Of a stretch of DNA of 64,000 bases, positions 12,166-23,975 are shown one piece after another. Below the pieces are notes generated by a model. That model was not told where the DNA came from, ran no database searches, and saw nothing but the letters and a program-made list of their open reading frames with translations. The translations under genes and the position numbers were made by a program. Location: positions 2,693,622 through 2,757,621 of the forward strand of contig NC_052489.1 in the NCBI RefSeq assembly GCF_009730915.1, written 5' to 3'. The DNA is from Dioscorea cayenensis subsp. rotundata. Lineage: Eukaryota; Streptophyta; Magnoliopsida; Dioscoreales; Dioscoreaceae. Positions within the stretch are counted from its first letter, which is position 1. Each line of letters starts with the position of its first letter.

Positions 12166-13698
12166 TATATTCATATTGTTTTATACTCCTTTTTAATCTA
12201 TTTTGTTTTTTAAATAAAAAGCTTCTTAGTCAACAGTGGGTTTTTATTGCTTTTTGGTTTTCTTTCCAAAAATAATAATGTCGGCACAAACTTATAAAGA
12301 GCAATAAAACACATCTTAAACAAGAGATTTTTGAATAAAAGTGGATAAACCAAACAAGAGATGATTTTTATGATTATAACATTGCATATAATCTACTATT
12401 TAATAAATCTTCAATATAATATAATGGTCTTCCTAAATTTTGATAACAAGGGGCATCCTTTTAATTTTTGCCCCCTTGCTTTTGCACTTTGTGCTAAACA
12501 TCACAAACACTAGGGATGTTGTTGAGTCCCCCTTTGTCCCCTGTCATGACTTCCATTATAATTCCCTCAGACTCTAAACTGACATAATTGATACTTATGT
12601 TTCAAAATAATTTACCTTTTCAAAATTAAAATACTATTAAAAAAATATACTATTGTTATAAATATATTATAATAATAATAATAATTTATTCCTTTGATTA
12701 TCAAGATTGAAGGCTAAGAAAGGTGCTAGTGACACATCAAGTGGAGATGAAATACCATGGCATCAATTGTCACAACACCTTTTCTTTATTATTTTTATTT
12801 TTTTATTTTTATTTTTATTCTCTTGACCTTTTATATTTATTTATTTTTGGTAAGCAAACAATAACAATGAGAAAATGAATCATGTGTGACTTGCTCTTAT
12901 CCTCTATCCCCTTTCTTTTTATTTGTCCCCCTCTATTATTCCATTTTGCCTTTTTATCTATCTCCATTTATTTATTTTTATTTATTTATTTATTTATTTT
13001 GAGGGACCAACATTTCAATTTCAAGGTGTGGCTACAAGTGGGATTGAGGGCCACAACCAAATTGATAGCATTTTCTCCTCCACACATTTTTCTCTTTGAC
13101 AGGGTGTCTAGCTCTAGCAAATGCCGAAAAAATTATCGTCAACAATTTATATGGTACTTATATTCTCAATAAAAATTATTTCGGTATCTCTACCGCAATC
13201 TTTGAATAATATCCCTTTACGATATCGACGTTTTCATGAGTGTATCTTTGCGAGCATATATATGTTAAAACTAATGAAACTAATAAATAACATTCACCAT
13301 AGTATTAATATATATATGTGTGTGTACATAGAGATATATTTTTTGAAGCTTAATAAGATGAACTAATTAGCAATTCAAAACTAATAGTAAAAATTAATAA
13401 AAACAATAAACAAGGCCAATAATAAAAAAAGAAAAACAAAAACAAAAACAAGCTAGAAAAGTGATATCCATTGATGAAGGCCAAAAGATAAGAGACAGTT
13501 TGAAGCTTGTTTTAAAAATGGCAATCTCTTTAGCCCTAAAGAGTCAATTTGCATGATGTAGCCATTTGAGGAGGAGATAAAACCCCAGAGAGAAACAGAA
13601 AACAAAAGGGATATGGGCATATATAAAGACTTCATTGATTCCTTCTTCTTTGGAGGGATCAATCTATGTGAAAATAGTCCAAGATGTTGATGTTAAAG
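12166..13698. other. AT-rich intergenic DNA
   Basis: Low-complexity, AT-rich sequence with (TTTA)n runs near 12790-12850 and 12965-13000. Several short open frames exist but show no recognisable domain or splice context. Confidence 0.55.
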
Positions 13699-13714
13699 TT
13701 ATCTCTCATGCCTA

Positions 13715-13975
13715 CGAACGACCTTCCGGTTAATTGGCGCTCGGATCTCCCATGAGGTCATTTCGCAATCAGTGAGGGATCGATTCACCCCATTCCGTAA
13801 TCAGTGAAGGATCGATTCCGTGGGGTGAGGGTACGTGTATGAGAGCTATGAGTACAAATTATGGATGGTCCATATACCCACGTTTGCGCAGGCCCCACAT
13901 GCCGCAGCCGAGATGCGTACACGTCCCTGCCTCCCTAGCAGCTAGCCGCTCATCTTAGCAAGAAAAAAAAAAAGA
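13715..13975 (+). mobile_element. SINE-like retroposon with poly-A tail and 16-bp TSD
   Basis: A 261-bp GC-richer insert ends in an A-rich tail (about 13962-13975). The flanks TTATCTCTCATGCCTA (13699-13714) and TTATCTATCATGCCTA (13976-13991) are a 16-bp target-site duplication with one mismatch, a signature of LINE-mediated retroposition. Two similar internal segments (CAGTGAGGGATCGATTC and CAGTGAAGGATCGATTC) lie about 35-40 bp apart, and GGATCGATTC is weakly B-box-like. I do not recognise the SINE family. Confidence 0.72.
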
Positions 13976-13991
13976 TTATCTATCATGCCTA

Positions 13992-16396
13992 GTGTGCATG
14001 CAAAAAAGATAAGAATTGGATAAAAGCCAACTAAAATTAAAATTCCAGTCAAATGATAGTTCAATCAATTGTGCATATCTGAACGTGTGTCGATAAGAGA
14101 AGCTTCATAAGTACGAGAAATATACAGAGTTTTTTTTACTAGAGGTTCAAGTTGTAGTCCAATTGCTGATTATCTGGCAAAATGAAGCAAAGCAATAGTT
14201 TGACTGGTTCACATACTTGTGTCGAAATATTGAGTTCAGATGAGTACATTATGTAGTTCATATTCAATCAGCTATCGAAGAAATTAAAGTATTATACACT
14301 CATTTTACAGAAGTATACATACCTTTATAGGGCGCTATCCGGCCGCAATAAGCACCATTATTATTCAAATGCAACAATGTGGAAGATGATGCTTGTGATG
14401 TAGATGGCGATGATGCTGTCTTCAGAATGCTCCTCAAGCCTGACACACTTTGAGTATAAATATTAAACATATGACAGGTGATCATCGTCAAAAGAAGAAT
14501 TGAATTTTTGAACTAAAATCAACTGCACATAAAACCAAATTCAAAATCATTTAATGGTATACGCAAGACTAATAAATAAAGTGTAGGGTCAGGAAAACCC
14601 ATTGCTGCCATCATCTGATATTCACAATTTCAAGCATGATAATAACAGTAGAATAATTTAATCAAAACCATTTACAGGTTAAGCAATTTCAATGTGGTCC
14701 TGCAAAGTTTGCCGTGCAAACTCAGATTTCATCAATGATATCAGCAATGTAATTAATGAGGGCAAATTGAAATTGGAAGAAAAGCAGTAGTGCAATCAGA
14801 AAACGCATTTCAAGTATATTGTACCATAAACTTGATAGCGAAGGTGCTTAATTTCCACCATTCCTGTTCATTAGTCATGCGAGGTTGTGTACATACCTTA
14901 AGAGGTTCAGTAAAGTATAACATACCACAAACTCGAAAGCTATGGTGCTTAATTTCCATTGTACCGCTCAATAGTCCGCTCAGCTAGGATTTGTCTTCTT
15001 AGAAGCGCATTTTGTAATCCAATTCCAAAAATATCACATCACAAGTGAATGGATTTTAAAGGGGAAATAGAAACACAGAGCAATGCATTATCATGACTAT
15101 TTACTAGTTAAAATGAAGGGAAAAATAAAACAAATAAATAACCAACTCACAACAAACAGAACAATGTATTATCATGACCATTTTACTAGTTTCTGTAGAT
15201 TTTTCCTGACAGTTATGCTAACATCATCTTCGTATAAAAAGCATGTTAAAGATTTGCTGGGCACCAAATTCAAGCTCTTTCATTTGCCAGAAAAAACTGC
15301 CTTGCCTTTTCTAAAGCTTGCAACTTGATAAAATATAGCAATGACAGAAAGAAACATATCTATGAACTCCGCATTGTTGATTCCTGTGATTACCTGATAA
15401 TAAACTCTTTGCAAGTTACGGTCTTCACTTCATGATAAATATGATTGCAACCACAAACTTTAACGACATATTTTCTTTTGCCAAAAGAAACTGCGTTGCT
15501 TTTTTTAAAGCTTGCAGCTTGATAAAATTTAACAAGGACAGGAAGAAACAAAAGCATGAACTCTTGCAGGGTTGATGATTCCTGTGATTGCTAATAATAA
15601 AGAAATAGAAGCAGAGGACTACGCAACATGCAAGTTACGGTCGTCACTTTGTGATAAATATGATTGCAACCATAAATGAAATACCCGAAAATACTAATCT
15701 TTTTCATTTGCCAGAAGAAATTGTGTTGCTTTTTCTAAAGCTTGCAACTGGATAAAATATAATAAGGACAGGAAGAAACAAGTTTACAAACTCTGCACGG
15801 TTGATGATTCCTGTGGTTACCAACAATAAAGGAATAGAAGCACAGGACTGCACAAACTTGCAAGTTATAGTCATTGATAAATATGACTGCAACTGCAAAC
15901 TTAGATGAAATGTCATAATATGCTAACCATTTCTATTGTTCTTAGTTGAGTTGTTGACAATGACATTGTTGTCGAGGACAATCAGGATCATCAATCAAAA
16001 ATTTCCTTCAGCAATTAACCATTGGAAGAAGTGTATGCTAAAAAAATATATCCTTTGCATAAACATTATCACATTCAATAGAAAGAAACATGTAAAAGCT
16101 AGGGAAAATTCTACATGTATATCATATAGCATATTCCAAGGGCACCATAAGTGATAATTTCAAACAGCAATATGATAAGTAAGAACAAAATAACCAGTAA
16201 GATTTAAATTCATAAAACGGAACTATGAAGATGATATTACTGATAAGCTAGATAAAATTTACCTAGTTCTCAATGCTCAAGCATATGCAAAAATTTCCAG
16301 AGTGAGCAAATTAACTATCCATGATCACAATTCGTTCTTCTTTAGGGGAAAAAATGAACACAACAACTGATCAAACTCTCAAGCTATGCAAAACTT
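13992..16396. other. intergenic / 3' flank of TFCC, with repeats
   Basis: This region lies downstream of the minus-strand TFCC gene. It holds the three-unit tandem array at 15278-15915 and a two-copy segment near 14820-14870 and 14925-14975 sharing GGTGCTTAATTTCCA. No coding exon can be supported. A minus-strand frame at 14300-14491 has no recognisable domain. Confidence 0.5.
15278..15915. repeat. three-unit tandem repeat, ~190-230 bp per unit
   Basis: Units begin near 15278, 15470 and 15700 with TTTGCCAGAA or TTTGCCAAAA. Each continues through a TCTAAAGCTTGCAACTTGAT-like stretch, GGACAGGAAGAAAC, and TTGATTCCTGTG. The units differ by scattered substitutions and small indels, so the array is old. 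It has no coding potential. Confidence 0.75.
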
Positions 16397-17458
16397 TCAG
16401 GAAGAAACAAAGTAATTATCCTGACATTGTTCTCTCTTATCAGAAATTTCCACTACTCCAATTCGTTCTTCTTGGGGCAAAACACACCAATTTGGAGACT
16501 GCACAGCTCGCAACCATCGAAAATCATCCACATTTGACCAATTCTCAGTCTCCTCCCCAAGTCCAGACTCCTGTAACTCTTTTTCAATCCCTTCATACAC
16601 CAATTGATATGGAGCAAACCTCACCACACTACAATCCTCAATTATAGGCCTACTGCGAACCCGGAGATAAAAATCAGTCATCTTTGCTTGATGAATCCTA
16701 ATCTGGTGAGAAGCCAACATGAACAAACATCCCTCCACATCTTCAATGAGGACAGACCCAAGAACAGGACCAACAAAAATGCGGCAGTTCTTTATCCTAT
16801 GAACAAACAGAGCTCTGAATCTACCTTTCAAGTAAACTTCACACGAATCCAAATCAATGAGACTGAAATCCCCTTCCCCCTCTTCAGAAACTCTGAATTG
16901 TTTCACCAAAACATTGCCTTTTTTACTCCGAAACCCAGGGGACTCCCGGACGCCACCAAGATCCGATTTTTCCTCATCCAAAACCCTAAATTCCACTTTC
17001 TCTTTACTCAAAACAGGTTGAGGCTTCTTCAAAGGCTTGTTCTTAAAGGAGAACTTCTTCCTGGGGACAAGCTTAGCGGAGAGCCCATCTAGGGATTCTT
17101 TCAAATCGGAAATGGATTTGAGAGAAGAGCGAACATCGTAGGAGGGCAAGAAGTAGGAGTTCTCAGCGACGAGGCGCTCAAGGTCGGCGATCATGACGGA
17201 GAGGGCTTCTAGCTGAGGCTTCACGTCAGGCTTGGCAGAGGGATCAAGCGCACGGAGGCGGAAGAGTTCCGCATCGATGGAGCGCTTAGCGTCGGAGAAT
17301 CGGGAGAGAAATGAGGCCACGGATTCGAAGGACGGGGCGGCTTCAGATCCGGATCCGGTTTTGCGAGCCTGGCGGAGGTTCTCGAGGCGCTCAAGCATCA
17401 AAGCGTGCTTCTTCTCGAGGGCATCGGATGCTACCGGATTTGGGTTTGATCCTTCCAT
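16397..17458 (-). CDS. TFCC: tubulin-folding cofactor C (TBCC), complete, single exon, 353 aa
   Basis: Tubulin-folding cofactor C acts in the cytosol in the last step of alpha/beta-tubulin heterodimer assembly, where it stimulates GTP hydrolysis by tubulin held by cofactors D and E. In Arabidopsis the homologue is PORCINO, needed for microtubules and embryo growth. The frame is intronless from ATG at 17458 to the stop at 16397. Residues about 10-125 form a charged helical region typical of the cofactor C spectrin-like N-terminus, followed by a Lys/Pro-rich linker (132-150). The beta-helical C-CAP/cofactor C domain covers roughly 180-315. It contains QIRIH at 252-256, whose Arg-254 matches the conserved catalytic arginine of the family, and the following DFYLRVRSRPIIE. 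Length fits the plant family. The start is the first ATG after upstream stops. Confidence 0.95.
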   Translation of the reverse strand: MEGSNPNPVASDALEKKHALMLERLENLRQARKTGSGSEAAPSFESVASFLSRFSDAKRSIDAELFRLRALDPSAKPDVKPQLEALSVMIADLERLVAENSYFLPSYDVRSSLKSISDLKESLDGLSAKLVPRKKFSFKNKPLKKPQPVLSKEKVEFRVLDEEKSDLGGVRESPGFRSKKGNVLVKQFRVSEEGEGDFSLIDLDSCEVYLKGRFRALFVHRIKNCRIFVGPVLGSVLIEDVEGCLFMLASHQIRIHQAKMTDFYLRVRSRPIIEDCSVVRFAPYQLVYEGIEKELQESGLGEETENWSNVDDFRWLRAVQSPNWCVLPQEERIGVVEISDKREQCQDNYFVSS

Positions 17459-17558
17459 TTCGGATCTCCGACGAACTCCGATAGCGAGCTCCGAGAGATC
17501 CGCCGGAGACGACGCCGAGCCTTTCCGGTGCTCGTTTTGCGTTTCCCAAAAATGATAT

Positions 17559-17999
17559 AATATATAGCCGCCTTCAGAATCCGTTTCCCAATTTTTTTTT
17601 AAATATATATATTAGAAATTTTGCATCAACATCCCCATAAATGTAAGAAATTCTCCTGGTGAATCATTAATGTTGTTTTTTAAATTTACTTTTTATATTT
17701 AATATATTTTTTAATTTTTAATAAATTATATTAAATTATATTTTAAATGAGAATAATTTTGAAAATTAATATATTTTTTTTTATAAATTTTAAATTATCA
17801 ACTCATTTTAATTAAATTTATTAATTTATTTGAATTAGTTAAAATAGATAAATAAAAAAGATGGAGGCAGTATATATTTATGCCTACTTTTTTTTTTATT
17901 AGTTTTCATTATATATAATTAAAAAAGGTTCAATTAATTTGGTGGTGGCCATAAGCCATTTGTTACTAATGAAAAATAAACTAGTATTTTTTTACATGG
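17559..17999. other. TFCC upstream region, AT-rich
   Basis: This is the 5' side of the TFCC gene. It is AT-rich, with a possible TATA-like stretch near 17557-17566 read on the minus strand. No other gene can be supported before the Ty3/gypsy insertion. Confidence 0.4.
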
Positions 18000-18004
18000 G
18001 CAAG

Positions 18005-18640
18005 TGTTATGAATCTTTGAACAATTAAGAACAAGAACTCAGCTCTCACCCTTTAAACTCAGATCTCACTAAGAAATCAATTAAAATCAAGCAAATCAAT
18101 TACCAGTTTCTTTAAATCAAGAGAAATAGCACTATGAACTCAAATCTACTCAGATCTATACTCAATCATCATCATCAAGAGTTCCACAGACTCATTAACA
18201 ATCAACACCAAGAGTTCTAGGAACAAATGCTAAAAAACAATATGAAGATAACTAGGGAAAATTACTTCCCAAATCCTGCACTGAAGAAGATCCACTCATC
18301 GGAAGTTCGCCAGAAGATCGTCGGAGATCCATCAGAGCTTCATTCCATTCAGAACCAAGCCCAACCACTCACAGACTACACATACTCCTTTCCCTTCTTT
18401 CTTTCTTTCCTTTTATTTCTCTTTTCCAGCTGGATTAACAGATCCATTCACTATTCTCCCAAATCTCCCATTTCATTGGTCCACGTCAGCTATTAGTAAC
18501 AAACCCGTCCAGCGTGAGCTTCTTTTCTTCACCCTCTGACCTCGTCCACCAATTGTTGTCTCCCTAGCCTCATTCCCCCAATCAGGATCCCAATAACCCT
18601 CTGCTGATGTGGCTGGCAACCTCCTCCTCCCGCCATAACA
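18005..18640 (-). repeat. 3' LTR of the Ty3/gypsy element
   Basis: This 636-bp LTR lacks a segment of about 45 bp, just before the terminal CCGCCATAACA, that is present in the other LTR. It also has small differences near 18140. It ends in TG...CA as expected. Confidence 0.93.
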
Positions 18641-18690
18641 TCACCCTCCCCATTTACCCCGACCTTGTCCTCAAGGTCTGGAAATTGAGA

Positions 18691-21684
18691 TCATATCCAA
18701 TCCCAATCCTCCCAAGAATCATCTTCCTTGTGGTTCCCATCCCATTGAATTAATGCCTGAAGTACTGCATGACCATTCCGCAAAAGCTGCCTGAATTGCA
18801 ATACAGCAATAGGTTGTAAGTAAGGACCTTCATCAATCGATTTCAATGGCAATGGCAAGCAAATGTCCTGAGACTTAGGATCCCCTTCACATTTTTTTAA
18901 CAAAGATACATGGAACACTGGGTGTATGCGAGTATCTTCAGGTAATAGCAATTTGTAAGCAACTGGTCCAAGCTGTTGAACAATCTGAAACGGTCCAAAG
19001 TATCTCATACCCAACTTTTGGTTTATTCTCAAAGCTAGAGAATGCTGTCGATATGGTTGGAGTTTAACAAAAACCCAATCTCCAACAGCAAATGTAATTT
19101 CAGAGCGCTTCTTATCCGCAAACTTCTTCATTCTAGTTTGAGCCTTCCATAAATTGTGCTTCAATTGTTGTAGAATTTTATCTCTCTGTTGCAGCAATGA
19201 GGAGACATCAGGTGGATCATTATCATTGGCACTATAGGAGATTAGCAGTGGGGGTTCACGACCATAAACCAGTTGAAATGGTGTGAATTCAGCACTGCAA
19301 TGGTAAAAGGTAATATACCAATACTGAGCCCATGGCAGATAATCAATCCAATTTCTAGGATTTTCAGACACGATGCAGCGTAGATACTGTTCCAAACATT
19401 TATTCAATGCTTCCGTCTGGCCATCAGTTTGTGGATGATACGCAGAAGATCTTGATAAAGTAGTACCCATAGATTGGAACAAATGCCGCCAAAAACGACT
19501 AAGGAAAGTCTTGTCACGATCACTAATGATACTCTTTGGAATTCCATGCAGCTTGACTACATTCTTAATAAAAGCTTCAGCAACTATCACACTAGAGAAA
19601 TCAGCCTTGAGGGGAATGAAGTAGCCGAATTTGGAGAGCATATCAATCACCACAAAAATAACAGAATATCCTTTAGATAAGGGCAAACCCACAACAAAGT
19701 CCATAGATAAATCATCCCATATCTGTTGAGGAATAGGTAAGGGTTGGAGAAGACCCTTAGGGTGTGTATGATCATTCTTTGCTTGTTGACAAACCATACA
19801 AGTCCTAACAAAGTCTTTAATGTCTTTCCTCAACCCTTTCCAATAGAACTGCTGAGACATTCTCACATATGTCCGCAAGGATCCAGAATGACCCCCAATT
19901 GGAGTAGCATGATACTCTTGAATCAACCGTGATCTCAACTGTGATACATCAGGAACCACCAATTTCCCTTTCCTCCAAAGCAAATTTTGTTGCCAAGAAA
20001 AATCATGATCGGTGATTGTGTTCAATTGAATTGCCTGAATTTTATCTGCACAAAACCTGTCCTGCTGTTGTAGATGCTGAATTTCAGCTTTCAAAGAACA
20101 CTGTGGAATAGACACCTGAAGCTGGAAACACCTTGATAAACCATCAGCAGCTAAATTCTCCTTACCTGGCCTATATTCAATATTGAAATTGTAACCAATC
20201 AGTTTAGGGAGCCATCGTTGCTGTTCAGGGGTGTGGATATGCTGCTGAGATAGATGTCGTAAAGCTTCTTGATCTGTTTTAATTGTAAATTGGTTGCCAA
20301 ACAAATAATGCCTGAACTTGTTCACTGCTTCAGTAACAACATAAAGCTCCCTCACATAAGCTGATTTATTTTGCATCTGAGGAGACAATTTTTTTGAGAA
20401 ATAGGCGATTGGATGTTTGTCTTGACTCAAGACAGCGCCAATGCCAATCCCAGAAGCATCAGTTTCCAATGTAAATGACTTCGTAAAGTCAGGTAACCTC
20501 AGTACAGGGGCAGTGGAAATAATTTGTTTCAGATTCTGAAAAGCTGCTGTAGCTGTAGAGTGCCATTGAAAAGAATCCTTCTTAAACAAATCTGTCAACG
20601 GTCTAGCAATATTAGCATATCCTTTAATAAACCGTCGATAATAACCACTAATTCCCAAGAATCCTCGTAATTGCTTGAGATTGGTAGGCACCGGCCATTG
20701 CAAAATAGTATCCACCTTAGTTTGATCCATTTGCACACCTCGAGTAGACACAACATGACCAAGGTACTCAATTTGAAACAAGCCAAAACAACACTTTGAA
20801 TATTTGGCAAATAACTGATTCTCCTGCAATGTGAAAAGAACTTGTTCCAGATGTACCAGATGGCTCTCCATGTCTTTGCTATAGACCAAGATATCATCAA
20901 AAAATATCAAAACATATCTCCTCATTGCAAAATGGAAAATGCCATTCATCAATGCTTGGAAGGTGGCCGGTGTATTGGACAAACCAAATGGCATAACAAG
21001 CCATTGGAAATGACCATGATGTGTCCTGAATGCTGTCTTAAACCTGTCAGCAGGATGAACTAAAACCTGATGATACCCGGACCTTAAGTCCAATTTAGAA
21101 AAAATATGTGCCCCGTTCAATTCATCAAGCAATTCGTCAACAGTTGGTATTGGGTAAGCATCCCTAATAGTCAGAGCATTCAATGCTCTATAATCTGTGC
21201 AAAACCTCCATGTTCCATCCTTTTTCTTGACCAAAATCACAGGTGAAGAGAAAGGACTGATGCTATGTTCAATCAACCCATCCTGCAGCATCTGATTTAC
21301 CATAATCTCAATTTCATTCTTTTGACTGTGAGGATATCGATAGGGTCTCACTTTAACAAGTTGGGAATCTGGTTGTAAGTTAATTCTGTGGTCACATGCT
21401 CGTGAAGGAGGTAATGAAGATGGCACAGAAAAAACTCGTTTATATTTTAACAAAAGGTGTTGTAAGGATTCAGGCATGTCCATAGGAAATTCCAATTCAG
21501 TTTTTGAAATTGGTACTGAAGAATTAACAGTGTCTGTAACCATAGAATCTGAATTCCCTGACTTCAAAGACAATAAATAGCAAGCATCAATACCTTTTGA
21601 TCTGCACAGTCTGTATAATTGATGCATAGAAGCCATATGTGAACCTGATTTTTTTATCTCCATAGATAGTAACAAATTGATCAT
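18691..21684 (-). pseudogene. Ty3/gypsy pol: reverse transcriptase, RNase H, integrase, chromodomain-like tail
   Basis: A 997-codon open frame holds most of pol. Landmarks, by plus-strand position on the minus strand, are the reverse transcriptase catalytic FFDDILVYS near 20882-20908, RNase H starting around 20490 (ETDASGIGIGAVLSQ), the integrase zinc finger with CMVCQQAK near 19780-19800, and the integrase DDE residues in SMDF (about 19700), SDRD (about 19520) and QTEALN (about 19410). The C-terminus ends in WDGNHKEDDSWEDWDW, which resembles a chromodomain tail of chromoviruses. The frame itself is open, but it is cut off from gag-protease by a frameshift in an A run near 21650-21657, so the polyprotein cannot be read through. 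Confidence 0.93.
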
Positions 21685-23252
21685 TCACATAGAATTGAAT
21701 GAATAGATCTTTATAATTCATGACATGAGATCCCAATGTTGACAACCAATCAGCTCCAAGAATTATTTCTGCCCCTTCAATAGACAGCAAATACACAGGA
21801 ATCTTCAAGACATGTCCCTGAACCTGAACCTGAAAATTTTGTACAATATCCTCCACCTGTAAAGCAGAACCATTCCCCACCATCACTTTAAATGGAACAC
21901 TTGGTTGAACATCCAAATGTAAGAATTTTGCTAGCCTAGGTTGAATAAAGCTATCATCACTTCCCCCATCTAGCAAAATTTGAACCTGATGACCATTAAC
22001 CAGTCCTGTGAAACGCATAGTCCCAGACACCGGTGCACTGTTCATAGCATTCAGTGAATGTTTCGTGGAAATCTCCTCCTTACAAGTCAATGCAACTGTA
22101 GTGGCCACAGTATTGACAGCTTGCTGAATAATTGGCTCCTCAACAGACAATGAATTATCAAACTCCAAAGTAAAATCAGATGTAGGAACTGGGTCCTCAG
22201 AAATACTGTCCTCACCCCACTGCAATAATAACAGCCTTTTATTTGGACATTTGTGGGCCGGAGAATACTTTTCATCACAATTAAAGCATAACCCTTTAGC
22301 ACGCCTCAACTGCATCTCATTGAAAGTAATCCTCTTAAATGGCTGAGAATTTCCTGCAGACCCATGTAAAGGTTGTTGAACACTGCTCTGCACCTGTGGA
22401 GATTGTACCAGAGATTTAGAGGCTACAACATTGGAAACAGACTTTGGAGGACCAATATGAAAAGGAACAGCTGGAGTGAAGACATTCTGTTTGGTGGATC
22501 TCCTTGTCAGTATTGGACACTTATCAGAATACTTTGTTTCATACAATCTTGCTAAATGCATTGCTTGAGGTAAAGAGTCAGGCTTCAATGGGATGAATGT
22601 CAGGTTTCAGTCCACTAATAAAGCATGTTAATAAACTCTTGGTGGGCATGCCTTCCATTCGATTTGCTAAAGCAATGAAAGTATCATAGTAGTGAGTAAC
22701 TGTGCTCTCTTGATACAAATTAAACAATGCATACCCTGGATCATCATAAGCAGAAGAGCCATAACCAAATTCCAAGGCTTGTAAAATCTGAGACCATGAT
22801 GTAAAATACCCATTCCTCTTCATCATCTGATACCAAGGAACGACAGGCCCTGTAAAATGGATCTGAGCGATTCTGAGTTTATGAGAATCTGTAATGTCAA
22901 AATACTCAAAAAATTGCTCAGCCTGATAAATCCATTGCAGTACATCAGACCCATCAAAACGAGGAAAATCCAGTCATATAGCTTTCATCTGTGCAGAAGG
23001 AATAGCCTGATAATCTTGATCCTCACTAATCCCAGCTGGTAAAACTGATGCAGAATCATTGACATTCCCCTGTAATTTAGGCAGATGATTCTCCAAAATC
23101 AGCGATAAACGAGAGAGTGTCTGTTCTAACAGGTTCACACTTTCATCGTGTTGGTCCATGGCTGCTAACAATCTCTCTTCTCGCTGTTCCATGACAGCCA
23201 TCATAGTATCCAAACGAGCATTAATATCCTTCAATCTAGTGGATTCCGCCAT
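21587..23252 (-). pseudogene. Ty3/gypsy gag-protease region, broken
   Basis: Gag starts at 23252 with a coiled-coil-like N-terminus. Capsid-like sequence follows, with a retrotransposon gag motif around 22700-22950. A CCHC-like knuckle (CFNCDEKYSPAHKC) lies near 22250-22295, and the aspartic protease motif ILLDGGSDDSF near 21940-21975. Visible breaks are an in-frame TGA at 22976-22974, a frameshift near 22580-22590, and a one-base frameshift in the A run near 21650-21657 at the join with pol. The element therefore looks unable to make its own proteins from this copy. Confidence 0.9.
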
Positions 23253-23297
23253 GAAGATAGATCAAATCCCATCAGATATCAAACGAAAGCACCAAAA

Positions 23298-23970
23298 TGT
23301 TATGAATCTTTGAACAATTAAGAACAAGAACTTAGCTCTCACCCTTTAAACTCAGATCTCACTAAGAAATCAATTAAAATCAAGCAAATCAATTACCAGT
23401 TTCTCTAAATCAAGAGAAATAGCACTATGAACTCAGATCTATACTCAATCATCATCATCAAGAGTTCCACAGACTCATTAACAATCAACACCAAGAGTTC
23501 TAGGAACAAATGCTAAAAAACAATATGAAGATAACTAGGGAAAATTACTTCCCAAATCCTGCACTGAAGAAGATCCACTCATCGGAAGTTCGCCGGAAGA
23601 TCGTCGGAGATCCATCAGAGCTTCATTCCATTCAGAACCAGGCCCAACCACTCACAGACTACACATACCTCTTTCCCTTCTTTCTTTCTTCCCTTTTATT
23701 TCTTTTTTCCAGCTGGATTAACAGATCCATTCACCATTCTCCCAAATCTCCCATTTCATTGGTTCACATAAGCTATTAGTAACAAACCCGTCCAGGCGTG
23801 AGCTTCTCTTCTTCACCCTCTGACCTCGTCCACCAATTGCTGTCTCCCTAGCCTCATTCCCCCAATCAGGATCCCAATAACCCTCTGCTGATATGGTTGG
23901 CAACCTCCTCCTCACGTGCCCATTATTCAAAGACTCCATCCCTGGTGCCAAGCTTTCTCCCGCCATAACA
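23298..23970 (-). repeat. 5' LTR of the Ty3/gypsy element
   Basis: This 673-bp LTR is the longer of the two copies. It has the TGTTATG...CATAACA termini and is directly followed by the GCAAG target-site duplication at 23971-23975. Confidence 0.93.
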
Positions 23971-23975
23971 GCAAG

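Larger units (their letters stand above)
18005..23970 (-). mobile_element. Ty3/gypsy LTR retrotransposon (chromovirus-like), 5-bp TSD GCAAG
   Basis: The element is bounded by long terminal repeats at 18005-18640 and 23298-23970, each reading TGTTATGAATC at the plus-strand left end and CCGCCATAACA at the right. The flanking GCAAG at 18000-18004 and 23971-23975 is a perfect target-site duplication. Genes run on the minus strand. Next to the right-hand (5') LTR is a candidate primer-binding site starting TTTTGGTGCTTTCG. Next to the left-hand (3') LTR is a purine-rich tract (minus strand of 18641-18664). Order is gag, protease, reverse transcriptase, RNase H, integrase. A tryptophan-containing, chromodomain-like C-terminus suggests a chromovirus. 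The LTRs are highly similar, so insertion is fairly recent, yet the coding frame carries several breaks. Confidence 0.95.

Noticed and set aside
12882..13172. 96-codon plus-strand frame
   Set aside because: Built from T-rich low-complexity DNA; hydrophobic residues come from the base composition.
14300..14491. Minus-strand frame downstream of TFCC (SVSGLRSILKTASSPSTS)
   Set aside because: Short, no recognised domain, and no splice path linking it to a gene.
16604..17092. 162-codon plus-strand open frame inside TFCC
   Set aside because: Antisense shadow of the conserved cofactor C frame.
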